In this document: one piece after another, positions 25,267-33,937 of the stretch
Layout of the letters: every line of letters begins with the position of its first letter
How positions within the stretch are numbered: position 1 is the first letter of the stretch
DNA from: Methanoculleus horonobensis
Lineage (GTDB): Archaea > Halobacteriota > Methanomicrobia > Methanomicrobiales > Methanoculleaceae
NCBI RefSeq assembly: GCF_001602375.1
Contig: NZ_BCNY01000014.1
Span: 434,001 to 498,000, forward strand
Direction of reading: 5' to 3'
Length of the DNA stretch: 64,000 nt
Program-made: the position numbers and the translations under genes
Notes under the pieces: generated by a model
Database searches by the model: none
The model's input: only the letters and a program-made list of their open reading frames with translations
What the model was told of the DNA's origin: nothing

Positions 25267-28200
25267 ATCCTCCCCGTCTCTTTCCCGCGGATCTCCTCGA
25301 TGACCCGCTGCAGCCCCTCCCGGCCCTCCGGCTGTGCTTCCTCGCTGATCGCCATGTCGAGCGTCGGGAGCACCGCCTCGCCCATCTGGATCAGGGCCCA
25401 TTCGGCCCGCTTTCTGACCGCAAGCGCATCGTCCTTGAGTGCCTCGACGAGCGGGGCGACGGCGTCCTCTCCTCCGATCCGGTCGATGGTCCGGACGGCG
25501 TTCGCCCGAACCTCGATCAACGGATCGGAGAGCGCTTCCGCAAGCACCGGGAGCGCGTCGGCGCCGACCCATTCCACCTCCGCCCACCTCCCCTGTGCCA
25601 TGAGGTGGAGCGTCCGTTCTTCGCCGGTCTCCGGTCTCCAGCCGCCCGCTTCCAGCGCTTCGGCGACCCCCGCCCGGAACGTCTCGTCCCCTGTTCGGAG
25701 AGCGGCGATCAGGTGGCGGCGCATCGTGTCGCTGGGAGCCTTCAGGGCCTCGAGCGCGGCATACCTGACCCGGTCATCCACGTCGTGGAGCGCCAGAACC
25801 AGCGGTTCCAGGGCACTGAGATCCCCGATGTAGCCGAGTGACCGCGCGGCGGCAATCTTGACCTCCTCATCCCGGTCCTGCAGCGCCAGGGCCAGCGGCT
25901 CGATCGCCTGCTTGCTCCCCATGTACCCGAGGGCCTCCGCCACGGTCGCCCGGACCTCGGTGTCGAGTTCCTGGTGCAGGGAGCCGATCAGGGCTTCGAT
26001 AGCCCGTTTGTTCCCGATCCTGCCAAGGTTGCGGGCGGCGACGAGCCTGACGAACCGGTCGCTGTCGTCCAGGGCATCCATGAGCGGCGTGACCGCGGTC
26101 TCGCGCATGTCGCCGAGGATACTGGCCGCAGCGGACTGGATATCCGGGTCTTCGTCCCTGAGTGCACGGATGAGGCCGTCCACGGCGGGGCGCCCCATCA
26201 TGATGAGGCGTGTGGCGGCACCGAGCTGCGTGTTCCAATCCTTGTCCTTGAGCGCGCTGATCAGGGTATCGATATCCTGTTTGCCTGACAGTTCGAACGC
26301 CTTCTTATCCTCCAGCCGGACCTTCCTCTTCTTCTTCGGGGTGCGCTCCTCCTCCTCGACCTGGCTGCCGAGCGTCCTCCGCCAGACATCTATCACCTGC
26401 CGCTTTCTGAGGGCGGCCGCAGCTTTTGTCCTCACCTCTTCGTCTTCGTCATCGAGAGCGTAGCGCAGAACGTCGCCTGCACCCTCGTCCGGGATCTCCC
26501 AGAGGGCGTCGATTGCTGCAAGACGCATCTCCCTGGTGCCTGATCTCAGCACATGCGAGATCGGTTCGATTGCCATGGCGCCGAAGTCGCCCAGGGCCCG
26601 GGCAACGCTCCACCGGACATCCGGTGCTGCATCCCCGAGGTACGTGATGAGGAGCGGGATCGACTCGGTTGCGCCGATGAGGCCTATTGCTTTCGCCGCC
26701 GTCACCCGGACGACCGGCAATGGGTCGTTCAGTGCCTCTTCGAGTTCTCTGAGTGCGCCACGGCCGAACTCCGCGACGGCATCCGCCGCAGCGACCCGGA
26801 CGCCGTGGTACCTGTCGCGGAAGAGGTGAATGAGCGGCTGAACTGCGCGGCGGTCACCGATACGGCTGAGCGCCGAGGCGGCGGCGATTCGCACATCTTC
26901 TCTCTCGTCACCGAGAGTCCTGACCAGCGCCTCGACGGCATCCGGATCCCCGATCTCGCCGAGCGCTTCCGCTGCGGCGATGCGGACGCTGTAGTGGGGG
27001 TCGCTTAACGCTTCGATGAGGTATCCGACCGCCTCTTTCCCCATGCTCTGGAGCGCGGCGACCGCCGCGGCCCGGATGCTGTCGTCGCTGCTCCTGAGCG
27101 CTTCAAGGCATTTTTCAAGCGGTGTCTTTTCCGGGAACAACTCAGGGGGTTCCGGCGGCTCAACCGTGTCCCTCAAGATCTCCGGGATCGCCAGTTCTTG
27201 CGGCTCGCGTTCCTCCTCGGGCCGGTAGGAAAACTGCTCCTCCTGTTCTGCCTCGTCGGTCTCGACGATCTCCTGTTCGAACTCGATCGGGATGAGCTGG
27301 TCCAGCGGGATTGCGCCGCCGGGAGCCGCCGAGATATCGGTCTTCCAGCGCTCTTTGACCTGTGCCCACGCCGCCTCCGCCTGCTGGCTCTCCTGGATGA
27401 GGTCGCTGAGGCTCACGGCCGCTTCAGGCTCTTCCGGTGCCTGCTCGGTGGGCTGCTCGGGTTCCTTCGGCGTCTCGTCCTGTGCCGGCGGCGAGGGTAT
27501 CGTGACCCCCCCGTCCGGCACGTAGTTCGGGCGCCCGAACTGCTTCTCAAACCTCTTCTGGATGGTAAGCCCCTCTTTGAGTTCCTCCTCGTACCTCGAG
27601 GTGTCTTCCTGTGCGGGCTTTGTCCGGGAGACTTCTTCCTGGCGCTGCCGGATGTACTCGAGGGCAGCCAGAGCCCGCTGTTTCCGTGCGGGGTCTTTCA
27701 ACGAGGCTTCCATCTTCAGGGCGTTGAGTGCGGGCTGCCCCAGGTGCCGCAATGCTTCGCTCGCGCCGGTGCGAACACCCGAGTAATCAGTCCCCAGCGC
27801 CCGGATGAGTGGCGGGATGGCCGGTCTTCCCATCCGGACCAGTTCTTTCCATTGTTCGCCTGCAATCAGGTAATCTGCTCTCTGCAGGTCGCTTTGCGGC
27901 ACCCAGCCCAGCTTGCCGAGGGCCCATGCCGCTTCCATCCGCACCTGGTGGTGGGGATCGCTCAGGGCATTGGCCAGCGGGGGTTTCGCCCGGTCGTCAC
28001 CGATCTCCCCGAGCGCCTCGACGGCACGGATACGGACGTCAAGCCGGGGATCTTTTACCGCCTTGATGAGCGGCGGGACAACCCGGGAGTCACGGATCTT
28101 CCCGAGGGTTCGCGCCGACTCGCTCCGCATCCGTGGGTCGTCGCTCGCCAGGGCTTTGAGGAGAACCGGGACGGCGGCTCCCTGGAGTTTGGCCAGCTCC

Positions 28201-28757
28201 TTCCAGTCTTCCCGGAGGTAGTAAAACTGCACCTTCTCCTGGACGTCGTCGGGCGACCATTGCATCGAGGCAAGCACGTTTGCGGCCTCTCTCTGCACTG
28301 AGTGGTTGCCGTCACGGAGCGCTCTCGCGAGGGGCGGGATTGCCTTCCTGCCCATCCCCTGGAGAGCGATCACCGTAGCACGCCGGATTGCCGGTTGTTC
28401 GTGGTGCAGTGCGGGCAGCAGCGTCTCGGCCATCGAGTTGTCCGTCTCCGCGATTGCGTGGGCGATGGATGCCTGCAGGCCGGGGCTGGCCCGGAGAATC
28501 AGGACGAGAAGCAGCGGAATAGATGGAGCCCCGGCTGAAACGAGAGATTCGGCCATCCGGTTTCGCGACGCGGGACGGGCTTTCTCGAGCGTCCTGAGAA
28601 TATCCGGGATGGCGGGAACCCCGAGGGCGGCGAGTGCCCGCGCTGCATCGGCACGGTTACGGGGATCTTCACTGCTCAGAACCGCAACCAGGCCGGGATA
28701 ATCCTTCGCCTGCTGTAACCCGTCGATGTTCGTCCGGAACTTATCAAAGAATGCCAT
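25263..28757 (-). CDS. Giant HEAT-repeat (PBS-lyase-like) scaffold protein
   Basis: The 1164-residue protein consists almost entirely of about 31-residue HEAT-like repeats, each with a core such as DVRIRAVEALGEIGDDRA or EVKIAAARSLGYIGD. Three arrays are visible: residues about 1-375, 560-810 and 840-1155. A 180-residue acidic, Pro/Glu-rich linker lies between the first two; a short basic patch (PKKKRKVRLEDKKA) lies before the third. No catalytic motif, signal peptide or membrane segment is evident. It is probably a protein-protein docking scaffold in the cytoplasm; partner unknown. Confidence 0.88.
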   Translation of the reverse strand: MAFFDKFRTNIDGLQQAKDYPGLVAVLSSEDPRNRADAARALAALGVPAIPDILRTLEKARPASRNRMAESLVSAGAPSIPLLLVLILRASPGLQASIAHAIAETDNSMAETLLPALHHEQPAIRRATVIALQGMGRKAIPPLARALRDGNHSVQREAANVLASMQWSPDDVQEKVQFYYLREDWKELAKLQGAAVPVLLKALASDDPRMRSESARTLGKIRDSRVVPPLIKAVKDPRLDVRIRAVEALGEIGDDRAKPPLANALSDPHHQVRMEAAWALGKLGWVPQSDLQRADYLIAGEQWKELVRMGRPAIPPLIRALGTDYSGVRTGASEALRHLGQPALNALKMEASLKDPARKQRALAALEYIRQRQEEVSRTKPAQEDTSRYEEELKEGLTIQKRFEKQFGRPNYVPDGGVTIPSPPAQDETPKEPEQPTEQAPEEPEAAVSLSDLIQESQQAEAAWAQVKERWKTDISAAPGGAIPLDQLIPIEFEQEIVETDEAEQEEQFSYRPEEEREPQELAIPEILRDTVEPPEPPELFPEKTPLEKCLEALRSSDDSIRAAAVAALQSMGKEAVGYLIEALSDPHYSVRIAAAEALGEIGDPDAVEALVRTLGDEREDVRIAAASALSRIGDRRAVQPLIHLFRDRYHGVRVAAADAVAEFGRGALRELEEALNDPLPVVRVTAAKAIGLIGATESIPLLITYLGDAAPDVRWSVARALGDFGAMAIEPISHVLRSGTREMRLAAIDALWEIPDEGAGDVLRYALDDEDEEVRTKAAAALRKRQVIDVWRRTLGSQVEEEERTPKKKRKVRLEDKKAFELSGKQDIDTLISALKDKDWNTQLGAATRLIMMGRPAVDGLIRALRDEDPDIQSAAASILGDMRETAVTPLMDALDDSDRFVRLVAARNLGRIGNKRAIEALIGSLHQELDTEVRATVAEALGYMGSKQAIEPLALALQDRDEEVKIAAARSLGYIGDLSALEPLVLALHDVDDRVRYAALEALKAPSDTMRRHLIAALRTGDETFRAGVAEALEAGGWRPETGEERTLHLMAQGRWAEVEWVGADALPVLAEALSDPLIEVRANAVRTIDRIGGEDAVAPLVEALKDDALAVRKRAEWALIQMGEAVLPTLDMAISEEAQPEGREGLQRVIEEIRGKETGRI

Positions 28758-28975
28758 TTCCTGCTGCCGGTAAAATGCGTTGTCGAAGGTGCTGTTTCCC
28801 TGAATCCCGCTTATTCAAATTATATTCGTTATCCGTTACCAATAAATCTTCCATTCTGCGTCTCCTGATACGCCGGGTCTGTAACCGGGAATGGTTTACC
28901 CTATCGGGGCAGTCTTGCGGTTCGCCCCGGCCGATGCGAATCTTTATCGGGGGAAGGCCGGTATACGGGAACCCT

Positions 28976-30028
28976 ATGGAAAGGCTTGATATCACCCGAC
29001 TGCCGGGCATCGTGAAGGAACTCGCGCCGGATGCGGAGGAACTCGTAGGCCGGATATACTCCTGGTATGTCGAACCCGGACACCTGGTCTTCCCTGATCC
29101 GATGCTTGAATGGGTGCGGGAGAAGTACGGCGATATCGAGACGCAGCAGATCGTGAGGGTGACCAATAACCAGACCGGCGAGAGCACGCTTTTTAACTCC
29201 GTTCGGTCTCGCCGCCCGGTGCTGACGCCCCGTGCCGAGGAGACGCGGGATCTCCGGGCACTCTCGGCGGAGGGGCCGTTCGCGAACCCAATCGAGGAGA
29301 CGCCGGCCGACACGTTCGGGCGGATCGACGGCGATTACTGGGTGACGGCAGGCAACATCGCCAAGTACGATTACCTTCACGCCGTCATCATCGCAAAAGA
29401 GAACGATCCCTACGTGACCGGAGAACCGCAGATCGCCGATATGATCAGCGTGGCCGTCCGGTGGTGCCAGGATGCGAACCGTACAAACCCCCGGGCGATC
29501 TACCCCTTCATCATCTGGAACTTCCTCTGGCGTGCGGGAGGGAGCATCGTGCACAACCATGCCCAGGTGCTGCTCACCCACCTCCCCTATGCCGCTCCGG
29601 CCCGGCTCGAGGGGGTTCGGGAGGAGTACCGGTGCCGTTACGGGAGCGAGTATTACGACGATCTCTTCGCTGCCCACACCGCCGTCGGCCTCGGGCTCGT
29701 CTACAGGGGCGCCCGCGTCATGGCGCACCTCACCCCGAGAAAGGAGCACGAGGTCGCGATCATCGCGGAGTCGCCGCACGATATCGCCCCGGCTCTCGCA
29801 AAGGTGCTCGAGTGTTACCGCAACATAGGGGTCCAGAGTTACAACGCGGCGGTCTACATGCCCCCGCTCGAGGAGGAGGGACATTACGTCGCGTGGGTGG
29901 TCGACCGGGGCGACCTCCATTCCCGGACATCGGATATCGGGGGGATGGAACTCTACGCCGGGACGCCGATCGTCGCATCCGACCCGTTCCGCCTGATGGA
30001 GCACCTTACGGCCGCCATGCTGCCGTGA
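28976..30028 (+). CDS. Galactose-1-phosphate uridylyltransferase-like HIT protein
   Basis: The 350-residue protein resembles GalT/HIT nucleotidyltransferases. The active-site motif is visible as GGSIVHNHAQVLL (HxHxQ). The second half carries LTPRKEHEVAIIAESPHDI and YNAAVYMPP, as in the C-terminal GalT domain. I place the start at the ATG at 28976 (MERLDITRLPG). It may transfer a nucleotidyl group between a sugar phosphate and UDP-sugar or ADP/ATP; the substrate is not clear. It converges with the GT4 gene with only two bases between. Confidence 0.8.
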   Translation: MERLDITRLPGIVKELAPDAEELVGRIYSWYVEPGHLVFPDPMLEWVREKYGDIETQQIVRVTNNQTGESTLFNSVRSRRPVLTPRAEETRDLRALSAEGPFANPIEETPADTFGRIDGDYWVTAGNIAKYDYLHAVIIAKENDPYVTGEPQIADMISVAVRWCQDANRTNPRAIYPFIIWNFLWRAGGSIVHNHAQVLLTHLPYAAPARLEGVREEYRCRYGSEYYDDLFAAHTAVGLGLVYRGARVMAHLTPRKEHEVAIIAESPHDIAPALAKVLECYRNIGVQSYNAAVYMPPLEEEGHYVAWVVDRGDLHSRTSDIGGMELYAGTPIVASDPFRLMEHLTAAMLP

Positions 30029-30030
30029 TA

Positions 30031-31185
30031 TCAGCAGGGGATCGTGTCGTGCGTCGCGAGTTTTTTGTAGACGCCTTCCATCCGCCCGGCGACACGGCCC
30101 CACGGGAACTCTTTCTTCACCTTGTCGAGCCCCTCCCTCCCCATGGCGAGCGCTTTTTCAGGTGAGTCGGCCACCCGGGAGAGCCCGCGGGCGATCGAGT
30201 TCGGGTGCGGCCGCACCTTGACCCCGTCGGTCCCGTGCTCGATGTTCTCCGAGAGCCCGCCGACGTCGGAGGCGACGACGCACCGGCCGGCGCTCCACGC
30301 CTCGAGGAGCACAAGCCCGAACGGCTCGTTTCTGCTCGGGATGGCGACGATGTCGCTTGCGTTGAGGAGCGGCACGTATTCCGCGTCGGGCAGTCGTCCG
30401 AGGAACCGGACCGGAAGCGACCGGGCCCGGGTCTCGAGCCCCCGGCGCATCTGCCCGTCGCCGATGAACGCGAACTGGCCGTCGGCGTGCTCCCGGAGGA
30501 GAGCGGGAACTGCGTCCACCAGCATGTCGGGCCCTTTCTGCCACGCAAGCCGCCCGACGAAGAGGATCAGCGGGGAGTCCGGGTCGAATCCGTAGCGCCG
30601 CTTGATCTCCTCCGGATCGACGTCCGCCTGGTAGTGATCCGGGACGATGCCGTTATGGACGACGTCTATCTTCCAGTCGGGGATCTCGTAGAGGCTCATG
30701 GCCTCCTGCCGGAGGGTCGAGGAGACCGCGGTGATATGCTTTGCAATCGATGCGCCGCAGCGTTCGATCCCGGATATCTCCGTAAACGGCCACCCGTTGC
30801 TGAACGTATTCCCGTTCCGGCCGAACTCCGTCGAGTGGTAGGTGAAGACGGTCTCCCTGTCGCGGAGTTTCTGGAGTGCGTCGACCACGTGCCAGTCGTG
30901 GAAGTGCAGGAGGTCGAACGACGGTGTGTCGAACTCGTGGAACCTCTCAAGCATCTTCCCGCTCATATCGGAGCAGTACCGGACGATGTCCTCTCCCGAC
31001 GGCCAGCAGTAGTGGTACCGCACTCCGTTGATCTCGGTGTCTTTTCCCTCTCCCCGGGTGAAAAAATGCACCTCGTGGTTCTGTGCCAATGTCTCGGCAA
31101 GATTTGACGCCGCGCTTGCGAGCCCGCCGACCCGTTCCGCATACAGCGACTCCCAGCAGAAAAATGCGATCTTCAGACTCTCCAT
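30031..31185 (-). CDS. GT4 family glycosyltransferase (glycogen-synthase-like)
   Basis: A retaining GT-B glycosyltransferase of 384 residues. YAERVGGLASAASNLAETLA is the N-terminal donor-site loop of glycogen-synthase-like enzymes; LILFVGRLAWQKGPDMLVDA opens the C-terminal domain, and PSRNEPFGLVLLEAWSAG contains the conserved E-x7-E motif. Donor and acceptor are unknown; ADP- or UDP-glucose is plausible because GalT-like and MalQ genes occur in the same window. The ATG at 31185 has a GAGGAAT site; an ATG 60 bases upstream is less likely. Confidence 0.85.
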   Translation of the reverse strand: MESLKIAFFCWESLYAERVGGLASAASNLAETLAQNHEVHFFTRGEGKDTEINGVRYHYCWPSGEDIVRYCSDMSGKMLERFHEFDTPSFDLLHFHDWHVVDALQKLRDRETVFTYHSTEFGRNGNTFSNGWPFTEISGIERCGASIAKHITAVSSTLRQEAMSLYEIPDWKIDVVHNGIVPDHYQADVDPEEIKRRYGFDPDSPLILFVGRLAWQKGPDMLVDAVPALLREHADGQFAFIGDGQMRRGLETRARSLPVRFLGRLPDAEYVPLLNASDIVAIPSRNEPFGLVLLEAWSAGRCVVASDVGGLSENIEHGTDGVKVRPHPNSIARGLSRVADSPEKALAMGREGLDKVKKEFPWGRVAGRMEGVYKKLATHDTIPC

Positions 31186-31319
31186 GGTATTCCTCGTCTC
31201 TATCGTCTCTGCCGGCCACCGGGGCTTACGGCCCCTCTTCAGCATCTGGATCTCTATCGTGCCGGCATGCAGTTCGAGCGCTTCATATCGCCTCCGAGAT
31301 GATATATCTTTGGATTCTC

Positions 31320-31349
31320 AAAAAAACCCCAAAATGAGGTGTTTTGGGG
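31320..31349 (-). terminator. Intrinsic-type terminator after the Mut7-C gene
   Basis: On the minus strand an eight-base-pair hairpin (CCCCAAAA paired with TTTTGGGG, seven-base loop) is followed directly by seven T. It lies 17 bases past the stop of the Mut7-C gene and before the GT4 leader. This matches an intrinsic terminator, less common in archaea than plain T tracts. Confidence 0.7.
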
Positions 31350-31365
31350 GTTCCGATGCACCGGG

Positions 31366-31857
31366 TCAGGACGAGAAAGACTCTTTCAGGCGCCGCTCGA
31401 GACGGTGGCCGTGCGACCCCATCCAGTAGAGTTTCCGGCAGACGGGGCACCATGAAAACTCCTTCCCCCGGGTCGACCGCGGGGCGTAGCGTGCCTCCCG
31501 GATCTCCCGCAGGGTGGCCGGCCGGAGGCGGGTGTTGCAGAGGGAACAGCGGCTCATCCGGATCTCGGGCTCGATCAGCCCGAGGTCGGCGATCTGCCGA
31601 ATCTGGGCGATGATCTCTTCGGACGCGATGTAGACTGCCTGCTCGCCGCCCCGCCGCGCGAGTTCGCGGTCGCGGGTCAGAAGAAGCCGGTCGTCCCGGC
31701 CGGCGATCTCGAGGAGGAGGGTGTCTTCCCGGGAACTCCCCGGGGAGAGGCTGTTTGCGCTCATGGTGTCGTAGCCCATGAACCGGAGGTAGCGGGTGAG
31801 CGTCCCGAGCATCCGGTCGGTCAGGAATCTCTGCCGTTCACCGGATCTTGGAGACAT
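31366..31857 (-). CDS. Mut7-C RNase domain protein
   Basis: A 163-residue protein of the Mut7-C family: a PIN-like ribonuclease core (RFLTDRMLGTLTRYLRFMG, LLLTRDRELARRG) with conserved aspartates, followed by a zinc ribbon (SRCSLCNTRLRPAT and WCPVCRKLYWMGSH). It presumably cuts RNA; targets unknown. The ATG at 31857 (MSPRSGERQRF) overlaps the AmrS gene by 20 bases. The frame remains open far upstream through AmrS, but that part is only the shifted AmrS frame. Confidence 0.86.
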   Translation of the reverse strand: MSPRSGERQRFLTDRMLGTLTRYLRFMGYDTMSANSLSPGSSREDTLLLEIAGRDDRLLLTRDRELARRGGEQAVYIASEEIIAQIRQIADLGLIEPEIRMSRCSLCNTRLRPATLREIREARYAPRSTRGKEFSWCPVCRKLYWMGSHGHRLERRLKESFSS

Positions 31858-32851
31858 ACTCGATGTGCCCGCCGCATTCGGTGCAGGTCTGCCCCTCGAG
31901 CCCGCGTATCCTGACGGCGTAGCCCGACCGCTCGATGACGGGGCTGCCGCAGGCAGGGCAGTAGGTGTTCTCGTAGGGGTGCCCGCCGACGTTGCCGAGA
32001 TACGGGTAGTGGATCCCGAGTTCTTTCGCGCGCTCGTAGATCTTCTCAAGCGTTCTGATCTCGGTCGGCCTCGCGTCGAGCATCTTGTAGTCGGGGTGGA
32101 ACCGGGTGAAGTGCATCGGGGTGTCGGGGCCGAGGTTCTCGAGCACCCACCGGATAAGCGTCTCCATCTCTTCCATCGAGTCGTTCTGCCCCGGGATGAC
32201 CAGCGTGACCGTCTCGACGTGCATCCCGAGTTCTTTTGCAAGCGCCGTCGCGTCGAGGACCGGCTGCAGCCGCCCGCCGCAGACCTTCCGGTAGAAGGTG
32301 TCGGAGAACGATTTGATGTCGACGCGGAAGGCTGAGAGCATCCCCGCGAGTTCGCGGAGCCCCTCTTCGGTGATGTAGCCGTTCGTGACGTAGACTGTCC
32401 CGAGGCCCTTTTGCCGCGCCAGCGTCCCCATCGCGAGCGGGTACTCGTGCCAGATGGCGGGCTCGTTGTAGGTCCAGGCGATGCTTGCAGAGCCCGACCG
32501 GATCGCCCGTTCCACGCCCTGTTCCGGGCTGATATCCCTGAGCGATTCCATCTCCAGTGTCTGCTGGGAGATCTGCCAGTTCTGGCAGTGTTCGCAGTGG
32601 AAGTTGCACCCGATGGTGCCGAGGGAGTAGGAGAGGGTTCCGGGCAGGAAGTGGTAGAGCGGTTTCTTCTCGATGGGGTCGACCGCTTCGGCGATGACCT
32701 TGCCGAAGGTGGCGGCATAGAGCGTGCCGCCGCGGTTGATGCGGACGCCGCAGACTCCCTGTCTGCCCTCTTTGATGGTGCACCGGTGAGCGCAGAGGGA
32801 GCAGCGGACGGTCTTTTCCTCCAGTTTCCGGTAGAGTCGCGCCTCGTGCAT
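31838..32851 (-). CDS. amrS: AmmeMemoRadiSam system radical SAM enzyme
   Basis: The 337-residue protein belongs to the AmrS/PflA-like radical SAM family. TIGCNFHCEHCQNW is the CxxxCxxC cluster motif; two N-terminal pairs (RCSLCAHRCTIKEG) and a C-terminal zinc ribbon (YCPACGSPV, TCTECGGHIE) are seen. It is normally partnered by AMMECR1 and Memo domains, which are not in the window. Substrate is not established. It follows the small zinc-ribbon gene by 44 bases. Confidence 0.9.
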   Translation of the reverse strand: MHEARLYRKLEEKTVRCSLCAHRCTIKEGRQGVCGVRINRGGTLYAATFGKVIAEAVDPIEKKPLYHFLPGTLSYSLGTIGCNFHCEHCQNWQISQQTLEMESLRDISPEQGVERAIRSGSASIAWTYNEPAIWHEYPLAMGTLARQKGLGTVYVTNGYITEEGLRELAGMLSAFRVDIKSFSDTFYRKVCGGRLQPVLDATALAKELGMHVETVTLVIPGQNDSMEEMETLIRWVLENLGPDTPMHFTRFHPDYKMLDARPTEIRTLEKIYERAKELGIHYPYLGNVGGHPYENTYCPACGSPVIERSGYAVRIRGLEGQTCTECGGHIEYVSKIR

Positions 32852-32895
32852 ATGATCACCGCGGGAGGGGAACCATGATAGTCATTGCGGGCGGG

Positions 32896-33054
32896 CTACC
32901 GGTCGCCCCGCTCCTCGCTCTCTTCGTCGTCGTACTCGACGACCAGCGCCCCGGAGTAGCCGCAATGCTTGCAGCGGTAGATACAGCCGGTATACCCGCC
33001 GGTAACCGCCCAGACATCCGTAGAACCGCATACGGGGCAGTGGAGCCTCTTCAC
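32896..33054 (-). CDS. Small zinc-ribbon protein (52 residues)
   Basis: A GTG-initiated frame of 52 residues reads MKRLHCPVCGSTDVW and later YRCKHCGYSGALVVEYDDE. The two CxxC pairs form a zinc ribbon, and the tail is acidic. No Shine-Dalgarno sequence precedes the GTG; a TATTATTAT box about 25 bases upstream suggests a leaderless transcript, divergent from pyrH. Small zinc ribbons like this are frequent in methanogens and of unknown function. The plus-strand frame over it has no such features. Confidence 0.72.
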   Translation of the reverse strand: MKRLHCPVCGSTDVWAVTGGYTGCIYRCKHCGYSGALVVEYDDEESEERGDR

Positions 33055-33095
33055 AACAGGTATATGAGTGATATTGGGGATAATAATAGGGTGGG

Positions 33096-33800
33096 ATGAA
33101 GAAGATCGTAATTTCTCTGGGCGGGTCGGTTCTGGTTCCTTCGCTTGAATCGAACAATATCGATCGATACGTGTCTGTTCTGAAAAAGATGGGCGGTAAG
33201 TGCCGGATTTTCATCGTCGTCGGCGGCGGCGGGGAGGCGCGCCGGTATATCGGGGTCGCCCGCGGTCTCGGCGCCGGGGAGGCGGCGGCGGACGAGCTCG
33301 GCATCATGGTGACCCGGCTGAACGCGCGTCTTCTCATCGCCGGGCTCGGGGATGCAGCCTATCCGCGCGTTGCGGAGAACTACACGGAGGCGCTGGAGTT
33401 TGCAGAGACCGGCAAGATCGTCGTCATGGGCGGGATCACCCCGGCGCAGACGACCGATGCGGTCTCCGCGGTTCTCGCCGAGAGCGTCGGTGCCGATCTC
33501 CTCATCAACGCGACGTCGGTGAACGGGATCTACAGCGCTGACCCGAAGAAGGATGCCGGTGCGGTGAGGCACGAGCGCCTCACGCCGCAGGAGCTCCTCG
33601 ATATCATCACGGGGAGCCGGATGGACGCGGGCGCGAACACGGTGCTCGATATCGTGGCCGGAAAGGTGATCGAGCGGTCGGGCATCCCGCTCCTGGTGCT
33701 CGACGGCCGCGACCCGGAGAACCTCTACCGGGCGATCGTGGAGGGGGCGTTCGTCGGCACCGTCGTCTGCGAAGAGGGTGTGACCCCTCTGCTCTCCTGA
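33096..33800 (+). CDS. pyrH: Uridylate (UMP) kinase, archaeal type
   Basis: The 234-residue amino-acid-kinase-fold enzyme phosphorylates UMP to UDP. MKKIVISLGGSVLVP opens the fold, VVGGGGEARRYI is the nucleotide loop, and GGITPAQTTDAVSAVLAE with LLINATSVNGIYSADP carries the UMP-binding residues. Start at the ATG at 33096 behind GGGTGGG. It lies downstream of nothing on its strand and upstream of tRNA-Pro. With pyrE and pyrC it is the third pyrimidine gene in the window. Confidence 0.93.
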   Translation: MKKIVISLGGSVLVPSLESNNIDRYVSVLKKMGGKCRIFIVVGGGGEARRYIGVARGLGAGEAAADELGIMVTRLNARLLIAGLGDAAYPRVAENYTEALEFAETGKIVVMGGITPAQTTDAVSAVLAESVGADLLINATSVNGIYSADPKKDAGAVRHERLTPQELLDIITGSRMDAGANTVLDIVAGKVIERSGIPLLVLDGRDPENLYRAIVEGAFVGTVVCEEGVTPLLS

Positions 33801-33856
33801 ACCTCTCCTTCATCGGCAACTATTTTTGCCTGGATTCCCAACGTATGCAGGTACAG

Positions 33857-33931
33857 GGGGCAGTAGGGTAGCCTGGTCCATCCTAGAGCGTTTGGGACGC
33901 TTTGACGGCAGTTCGAATCTGCCCTGCCCCA
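33857..33931 (+). tRNA. tRNA-Pro (anticodon UGG)
   Basis: A 75-base cloverleaf can be drawn: acceptor stem GGGGCAG paired with CTGCCCC and discriminator A, anticodon stem GAGCG/CGCTT with loop TTTGGGA giving anticodon TGG, and T arm GGCAG-TTCGAAT-CTGCC. No CCA is encoded. An AT-rich CTATTTTTG at about 33820 is a possible promoter. The nth start codon follows seven bases after the discriminator. Confidence 0.93.
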
Positions 33932-33937
33932 TCTATC

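Noticed and set aside
31254..31286. A 10-residue upstream frame with GGAGG site before the GT4 gene
   Set aside because: The TATA-like box at about 31300-31307 would start transcription downstream of this ATG, so it is probably not in the message.
31366..32859. A 497-residue protein covering AmrS and Mut7-C
   Set aside because: Only the last 163 residues are protein-like; the rest is the shifted frame of amrS, rich in Arg and Ser.
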